DNA of 32,346 nt, from IMG/VR virus record IMGVR_UViG_3300017749_002634, positions 1-32,346 of that record. One strand, 5' to 3'. The translations under genes were made by a program, and so were the position numbers. This document shows, one piece after another, positions 28,615 through 32,346 of this stretch. Under the pieces are notes generated by a model. That model did not search any database and had not been told where the DNA came from. It saw only the letters and a program-made list of their open reading frames with translations. The stretch comes from a virus. Position 1 is the stretch's first letter. The number at the start of each line of letters is the position of its first letter.

Positions 28615-29596
28615 TGTTTTCCCATTCGTTACAACTGTATACGGAGTTAGGATAATATCTAATGTTGTTATTAGAAATAAGATTTTGCAAATAAGATTTC
28701 ATATCAAAGTTTTCTGTAATATCTTTTAATTCAATTGGTAGGTTTGTTATGTAGTAAGGAGGTTTGTGCCATGTCTCTCCGTTGGGTATTTTTTGTTTGT
28801 GTATTGTTGCTTCTATAATATCATTATGGGTATATTTTTTAAACTCTATACGTTCACCATCAGGTATACTAAATTCACTTAATCTAGTAATTGTTTCACC
28901 TTTTTTATAATGCACATTATTTGTTAAAAATATATCTTTGTAAGGAATGCATAAGCAAGGAATACAAGTGAAGCCTAATTCTTTCATTGCTTGAAGTCTG
29001 TTATTACCATCAACAACTATGTTAAGTTCTTTGTGTGTACCTACAGTAATAGGAGTGGAAAATATTTGTTCTTTTTTAATTTTAAATTTTAATTTTGCAA
29101 CTTTATCTGTATTATAATCTTCGTAAATGCTTAAACTATCCATAGGAAGCATTTTTAAATTATTAATATGTTCTATGTCTTTTCTGTCGTCGTTTATAAT
29201 TCTTTGTTTTATTTCAGTGCTTGATATACCTTCTGTTCTAGGAAAAAGCATCAATCTTATATTTTGTTCTTTGAGATAAAGTAAAGCATTTGTTCTGTCT
29301 CCACTGTGAACGTAATCATCTCCTTGCACAACTATATCAGGTTTTATTTTTGACCATAAATTTCTTTGATCAACATCGCTGTATTGTACAATTTCATCCA
29401 CAAACGGTAATGCTTTTATTTGTTTTTCTCTTTCTACAAAGTTTAAAGTTGGATACTTGCCTTTAGACTTTTTAACAGATTCGTCATCTTGAACACCAAC
29501 AATCAGATAATCGCCTTGTTGTTTTGCTCTTGTTAGTATGTTTATGTGACCCAAATGTAATGTGTCGAACACACCAGAAGTCATTACTTTAATCAT
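28607..29596 (-). CDS. Cytidylyltransferase fused to a ParB-like domain, 329 aa
   Basis: The first 135 residues are a TagD/GCT-type nucleotidyltransferase: SGVFDTLHLGHINIL at 7-21 with the HLGH motif, and FPRTEGISSTEI at 118-129, the RTEGISTT signature of glycerol-phosphate cytidylyltransferases. Residues 190-220 (VVDGNNRLQAMKELGFTCIPC) match the ParB/sulfiredoxin-like nucleotide-binding core (VDG.HRL.A). The remaining C-terminus (ERIEFKKYTHNDIIEATIHK) is unassigned. This fusion is unusual. ParB-like domains can hydrolyse CTP or phosphorylate small molecules (as in SbnI), so the enzyme may both phosphorylate and activate a polyol. The ATG at 29596 overlaps the upstream gene by eight bases. 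Confidence 0.8.
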   Translation of the reverse strand: MIKVMTSGVFDTLHLGHINILTRAKQQGDYLIVGVQDDESVKKSKGKYPTLNFVEREKQIKALPFVDEIVQYSDVDQRNLWSKIKPDIVVQGDDYVHSGDRTNALLYLKEQNIRLMLFPRTEGISSTEIKQRIINDDRKDIEHINNLKMLPMDSLSIYEDYNTDKVAKLKFKIKKEQIFSTPITVGTHKELNIVVDGNNRLQAMKELGFTCIPCLCIPYKDIFLTNNVHYKKGETITRLSEFSIPDGERIEFKKYTHNDIIEATIHKQKIPNGETWHKPPYYITNLPIELKDITENFDMKSYLQNLISNNNIRYYPNSVYSCNEWENND

Positions 29597-30215
29597 TCTT
29601 TTTCCAGTAATCCTTCCATCTTTGTATTTCATGAGGCTTGTCGAAATCGTCTGTTTCGTCATCAATATTTGTCCAATTTGTTTCGCACAGGTACTGTGTA
29701 CGTTTTACAGTTTTCCTTACGGGTGGAGAATTTAAATTCCATTTGCCAGTCTGGTATGCATACAAGTCCCATGACCAACATCGATTTATTTTCTTGTTCC
29801 AGTATGCTTCGCAAACTAATTTTAGCCAATGCCAAAACTGTGTATCAGACTTAAATGCCCAAAATTCACCATACTTTTTCAAGGCGTTTCCTCTTTTTCT
29901 TCCATAGTAATTTGTTGTTCCATTCAAAATAGTTTTTATTGCATTTTCTGAATAATACACGTCACCATATAACCAAATGTCTCCTTTAAGTTCTTCACAT
30001 CCTAGTAGACAACCTAAATCATTGCCTTTCATTGTGTTTACAAATTCGTTGTATTGAGGATACATTCCTTTTTCTGCAACAGTGACCCATATGTCTGTTT
30101 GTCCATTTTCTTTTAAAATCCTTACAGTTCTATCAACTAACTTTTCACCTTGTATGACAATAGAGTGTCTATTAAAAGTTTTTGCTGTTCCACCAGCCAT
30201 TATGATTATTCTCAT
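29589..30215 (-). CDS. MobA-like nucleotidyltransferase (NTP transferase), 208 aa
   Basis: The N-terminal strand and loop MRIIIMAGGTAKTFN is the nucleotide-binding start of sugar-phosphate nucleotidyltransferases and MobA-like proteins. IQGEKLVDRTVRILKENG follows, and DIWLYGDVYYS near 75 gives the acidic metal-binding motif. The C-terminal half is rich in Trp and Lys and not typical. Together with the cytidylyltransferase next door it probably makes an NDP-linked sugar or polyol for the transferases. It overlaps both neighbours. Confidence 0.8.
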   Translation of the reverse strand: MRIIIMAGGTAKTFNRHSIVIQGEKLVDRTVRILKENGQTDIWVTVAEKGMYPQYNEFVNTMKGNDLGCLLGCEELKGDIWLYGDVYYSENAIKTILNGTTNYYGRKRGNALKKYGEFWAFKSDTQFWHWLKLVCEAYWNKKINRCWSWDLYAYQTGKWNLNSPPVRKTVKRTQYLCETNWTNIDDETDDFDKPHEIQRWKDYWKKND

Positions 30216-30922
30216 ACGTCAGTCCTTGTGTAACTGTTTTTACTTTTTTTACTCTTGTCTAACCAGTACTTGGGATTGATTCTACACAAACTGTATTTTG
30301 TTTTCGTAAGTGCAACCGACTGTGCATTTACATGAACATCTGCTGGCAACATACCTTTATTTTTTGTAAATGCAATTAAAGATTTTGCACCTTGTGGCTT
30401 TATTATATAAGCATGAAGTCCTTTAATGCATTCTTTGTCGTAGTATTGAAACGCATTCTTTGACGTCGATGCTATTTTTTTAGGTTGATGTGTAATTACA
30501 TCATAATTTTCAAATTTTTCTAGATGGTCTTCGTAAACTGTAGATGTTCTACTGTATGCGTCTAGGTTGCATAGTTCGGAAAATTTGTCTACAATATCCT
30601 TAGGTATAGGACGCATGAACAATGCATCATGTTCCAATATCATTATGGGTTCATTTAATTCAATGCACTTCAACCAAAGTGAATAGTGTGAGCAAAAGCA
30701 ACCTCTTACTCCTTTTGTATCTCTTGTAAATTTTAATTTTGGAAATGGTCGCAAACCAAATTTTTTGTATGTTGGTGCAACATCATCAAGTTGTACTGCG
30801 TCAAATTTTGCGATATTTAAATTGATTTTTTTGCCTGATGCAATACAATCTTCAGCCAACTCCTCCGAAAAGGACCTGCCTTTCATTGTTATTACAAATG
30901 CTTTATGATCATATTGTTGCAT
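30212..30922 (-). CDS. Glycosyltransferase family 25 (LPS-type), 236 aa
   Basis: GT25 enzymes add galactose or related sugars to LPS or proteins. The family signature is GVRGCFCSHYSLWLKCIELNEP at 71-92 (GC..SH..LW), with the metal-binding EHD at 97-99 in MILEHDALF. HAYIIKPQGAKSLI follows as in the family. It is the first sugar gene behind uvsX and two small genes, and overlaps the upstream gene by 14 bases, so it is read on the recombination transcript. Confidence 0.88.
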   Translation of the reverse strand: MQQYDHKAFVITMKGRSFSEELAEDCIASGKKINLNIAKFDAVQLDDVAPTYKKFGLRPFPKLKFTRDTKGVRGCFCSHYSLWLKCIELNEPIMILEHDALFMRPIPKDIVDKFSELCNLDAYSRTSTVYEDHLEKFENYDVITHQPKKIASTSKNAFQYYDKECIKGLHAYIIKPQGAKSLIAFTKNKGMLPADVHVNAQSVALTKTKYSLCRINPKYWLDKSKKSKNSYTRTDV

Positions 30923-31367
30923 CTTCCATTCCCGCGACTCTTAACTTTGTAATATTAGTTATCTGCCATTGTTTTTGGTCGAGGGCTTTAGTGATACCAA
31001 GCCACTTGTTTCTTAGAAGTGCAAATTCATTAATAATTTTTTCATAGTCAACCACATCTGACTCACCGTCGACATATTTTTCAACATCTCTGCTAGACAA
31101 TGCACGTTGATAGTTTTCTAAATATTTTTTAAAGTGTTTACTACGAAGTCTTCGTAATTCAATATTTAAATATTGAAGTATTGCTTCTATTTCTTGTAAT
31201 TGATTAAATCTTTGTTCAACAATACCGGGCATAGAGGCACTATTTTTCTCTAAATTGCCTTTTATTCTACACTCAAACCTTGCTTGGTCTAATTCCTGTT
31301 CATAGTGTGCAACAGCATTAGGAATTTGACCAATGTCTCTGGCAACTTTTTGATACCAGCCACTCAT
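30909..31367 (-). CDS. Conserved T4-like phage protein, possibly UvsY-like, 152 aa
   Basis: A helical protein. EQELDQARFECRIKGN (near 23-38), VEQRFNQLQEIEAILQYLNIELRRLRSKHFKKYLENYQRAL (near 50-90) and the tail WQITNITKLRVAGMEDATI form a pattern I recall in cyanophages next to uvsX. The tail faintly resembles the C-terminal NI.....R..AG motif of the recombination mediator UvsY (T4, 137 aa), and size and position agree. I list this as a hypothesis only. A long coiled-coil middle would suit assembly on ssDNA. Confidence 0.75.
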   Translation of the reverse strand: MSGWYQKVARDIGQIPNAVAHYEQELDQARFECRIKGNLEKNSASMPGIVEQRFNQLQEIEAILQYLNIELRRLRSKHFKKYLENYQRALSSRDVEKYVDGESDVVDYEKIINEFALLRNKWLGITKALDQKQWQITNITKLRVAGMEDATI

Positions 31368-31368
31368 T

Positions 31369-31584
31369 CTAATAATCCTCGTCTTGTTCGTCTAAATCTA
31401 GATAATAGTTTATTGCTTTATCTAAATCTTCATCTGAACCAAGGGCTTCTTTAAATGCATCGTCTTCAACTCCATAGTCAGCCATTATATCAAGATATTT
31501 TTCTGCTAACACGTCAATCTGTTTTTTATCAGCGTGTGCTTTAAAAAATTCCCACAGTTCTGTTAATAATCTTCCGTCGATCAT
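31369..31584 (-). CDS. Small acidic protein, 71 aa, conserved beside uvsX
   Basis: Helical and highly acidic (ending DLDEQDEDY). The opening MIDGRLLTELWEFFKAHADKK and the core ADYGVEDDAFKEALGSDEDLDKAINYYL match a small unknown family next to uvsX in cyanophages, from memory. It overlaps uvsX by four bases and ends one base before the next start. Its acidity suggests a DNA mimic or protein partner, which is speculation. Confidence 0.75.
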   Translation of the reverse strand: MIDGRLLTELWEFFKAHADKKQIDVLAEKYLDIMADYGVEDDAFKEALGSDEDLDKAINYYLDLDEQDEDY

Positions 31585-32346
31585 TCAACAGTCTCCTCTT
31601 TAGTTTCTATAATTGTTTCTTCAGACAAGTTTGCAAAGTCAGTCATTACTTTATCAAGTAAATCTCCGCCACCTTCCCATACTTTTCGATATTCTTTTGT
31701 TTCTGTGCCTTTTGAATCAACATATTTCAGTCTGTTACCATCTTTAACTAAAAGACCTTTTTTCTCAAACAAATCAACAAGTCCTGAGTAAGGATTCATT
31801 CCAGTTTCATATGGAATTTTGACTTGTACGCCTTCAAAAGGTTTAGCATATCTAGTTTTCATAACTTTACAGCCTGCTCTGATACCACGCACTTCGCTGA
31901 TTTTGTTACCTGCTTCATCTTCTTTTAGTTTTAATTTTTTCATTGCTACAACAATACTTGAAGCATATATAAATCCTTGTCCACCACTAATCTTGTCATC
32001 TGGATCAAACATATCCTGCGATGCATATGTGTGGTTAGTACATACAAGTCCTACATTGTGCGAACCAATCATGTTCACAGTATTACGTACAAGTGATGTA
32101 AGTGCCTTAGGTTTTCTACCCATGTCACCTTTCATATCACCTTTTTGAAACTGATCAACATCAGTTGGAGTCAACAACATACCCAACGAATCAATTACAA
32201 ACAATACTTTTGGTCTGTCTTCTTCATTCATCGCTCTGTAGTCATCCATAAAAGTTGACACTGTTTTAGCAACGTCATCAATCATGCTCATATTAAGTTT
32301 TAATAATTTCTTTTCATCAGTGTCTACGTCTAATGCTTTCAACCAA
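31581..32346 (-). CDS. uvsX: UvsX recombinase (RecA family), C-terminal part
   Basis: The gene runs off the window end; about 255 C-terminal residues are present. UvsX forms filaments on ssDNA and drives strand exchange for recombination-dependent replication. Visible are Walker B VLFVIDSLGML, the loop region GDMGRKPKALTSLVRN, GLVCTNHTY, the DNA-binding loop DDKISGGQGFIYASSIVV, and the UvsX-like C-terminal RAGCKVMKTRYAKPFEGVQVKIPYETG. Walker A lies outside the window. The acidic tail (ETIIETKEETVE) is typical. It is the head of the operon that continues into the sugar genes. Confidence 0.95.
   Translation of the reverse strand, partial: WLKALDVDTDEKKLLKLNMSMIDDVAKTVSTFMDDYRAMNEEDRPKVLFVIDSLGMLLTPTDVDQFQKGDMKGDMGRKPKALTSLVRNTVNMIGSHNVGLVCTNHTYASQDMFDPDDKISGGQGFIYASSIVVAMKKLKLKEDEAGNKISEVRGIRAGCKVMKTRYAKPFEGVQVKIPYETGMNPYSGLVDLFEKKGLLVKDGNRLKYVDSKGTETKEYRKVWEGGGDLLDKVMTDFANLSEETIIETKEETVE

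Noticed and set aside
1-32346. CRISPR arrays, insertion sequences, integrase or attachment sites
   Set aside because: I saw no regular spaced repeats, transposase, integrase or direct-repeat att sites; the T-arm element alone is not evidence of integration.

Overview
The window looks like part of the genome of a T4-like marine myovirus (Straboviridae/Kyanoviridae-type core). It is AT-rich and densely packed, with neighbouring genes usually overlapping by 1 to 23 bases. It carries T4-type replication and recombination genes: UvsX, UvsW, a gp41-like DnaB helicase and a gp61-like primase. It also has many small proteins of the kind I remember from cyanophage T4-like genomes, late promoters of the T4 ATAAATA type, and a phage tRNA. 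There are no photosynthesis genes. The low GC, the marine T4-like gene set and the metabolic genes (HemC, RpiB, queuosine-precursor transporter) make a pelagiphage (SAR11 host) my best guess. The host is inference, not something the sequence proves.

Layout. 1-800: an early sigma70 promoter drives a YhhQ-type queuosine-precursor transporter and a tiny membrane peptide, ending at a UUCG-loop hairpin. 808-2801 (minus): three genes read from a late promoter, probably virion-associated but unrecognised. 3098-4277 (minus): an early operon led by a 2OG-Fe(II) oxygenase-like gene. 4375-6036 (plus): four small basic proteins followed by hemC. 6072-7503 (plus): two small late genes, a tRNA-like element without an anticodon arm, a cluster of GC-rich hairpins, and a second 2OG oxygenase-like gene. 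7500-13001 (minus): a DnaE-type (family C) polymerase-like protein without PHP domain, tRNA-Val(UAC), the replicative helicase, a carbamoyltransferase, two small genes and the primase. 13038-14238: a divergent pair of probable late genes.

14239-20554 is one nine-gene minus-strand operon: an unrecognised 424-aa protein, UvsW, four conserved unknowns, RpiB, endonuclease III and a 186-aa mini-DnaE. 20578-32346 holds the uvsX operon and its continuation. uvsX and two small genes are followed without a gap by a glycan and methylation cassette: three GT-A glycosyltransferases including one of family GT25, a nucleotidyltransferase, a cytidylyltransferase fused to a ParB-like domain, three methyltransferases, a cupin and an NAD-dependent epimerase. 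Three capsule-transferase-like paralogues close the region, with one opposite-strand glycosyltransferase among them.

Two themes stand out. First, four near-consensus early promoters (TTGACA/T, 17 bases, TATAAT) lie so that the expected transcription start falls on, or one base before, the A of the ATG of the helicase, primase, 424-aa and epimerase genes. This predicts leaderless early mRNAs. Second, replication, recombination, base-excision repair, nucleotide supply and surface-sugar functions are wired together in two long early operons. Four of the five convergent gene pairs have abutting or overlapping 3' ends, three of them meeting at palindromic stop codons.
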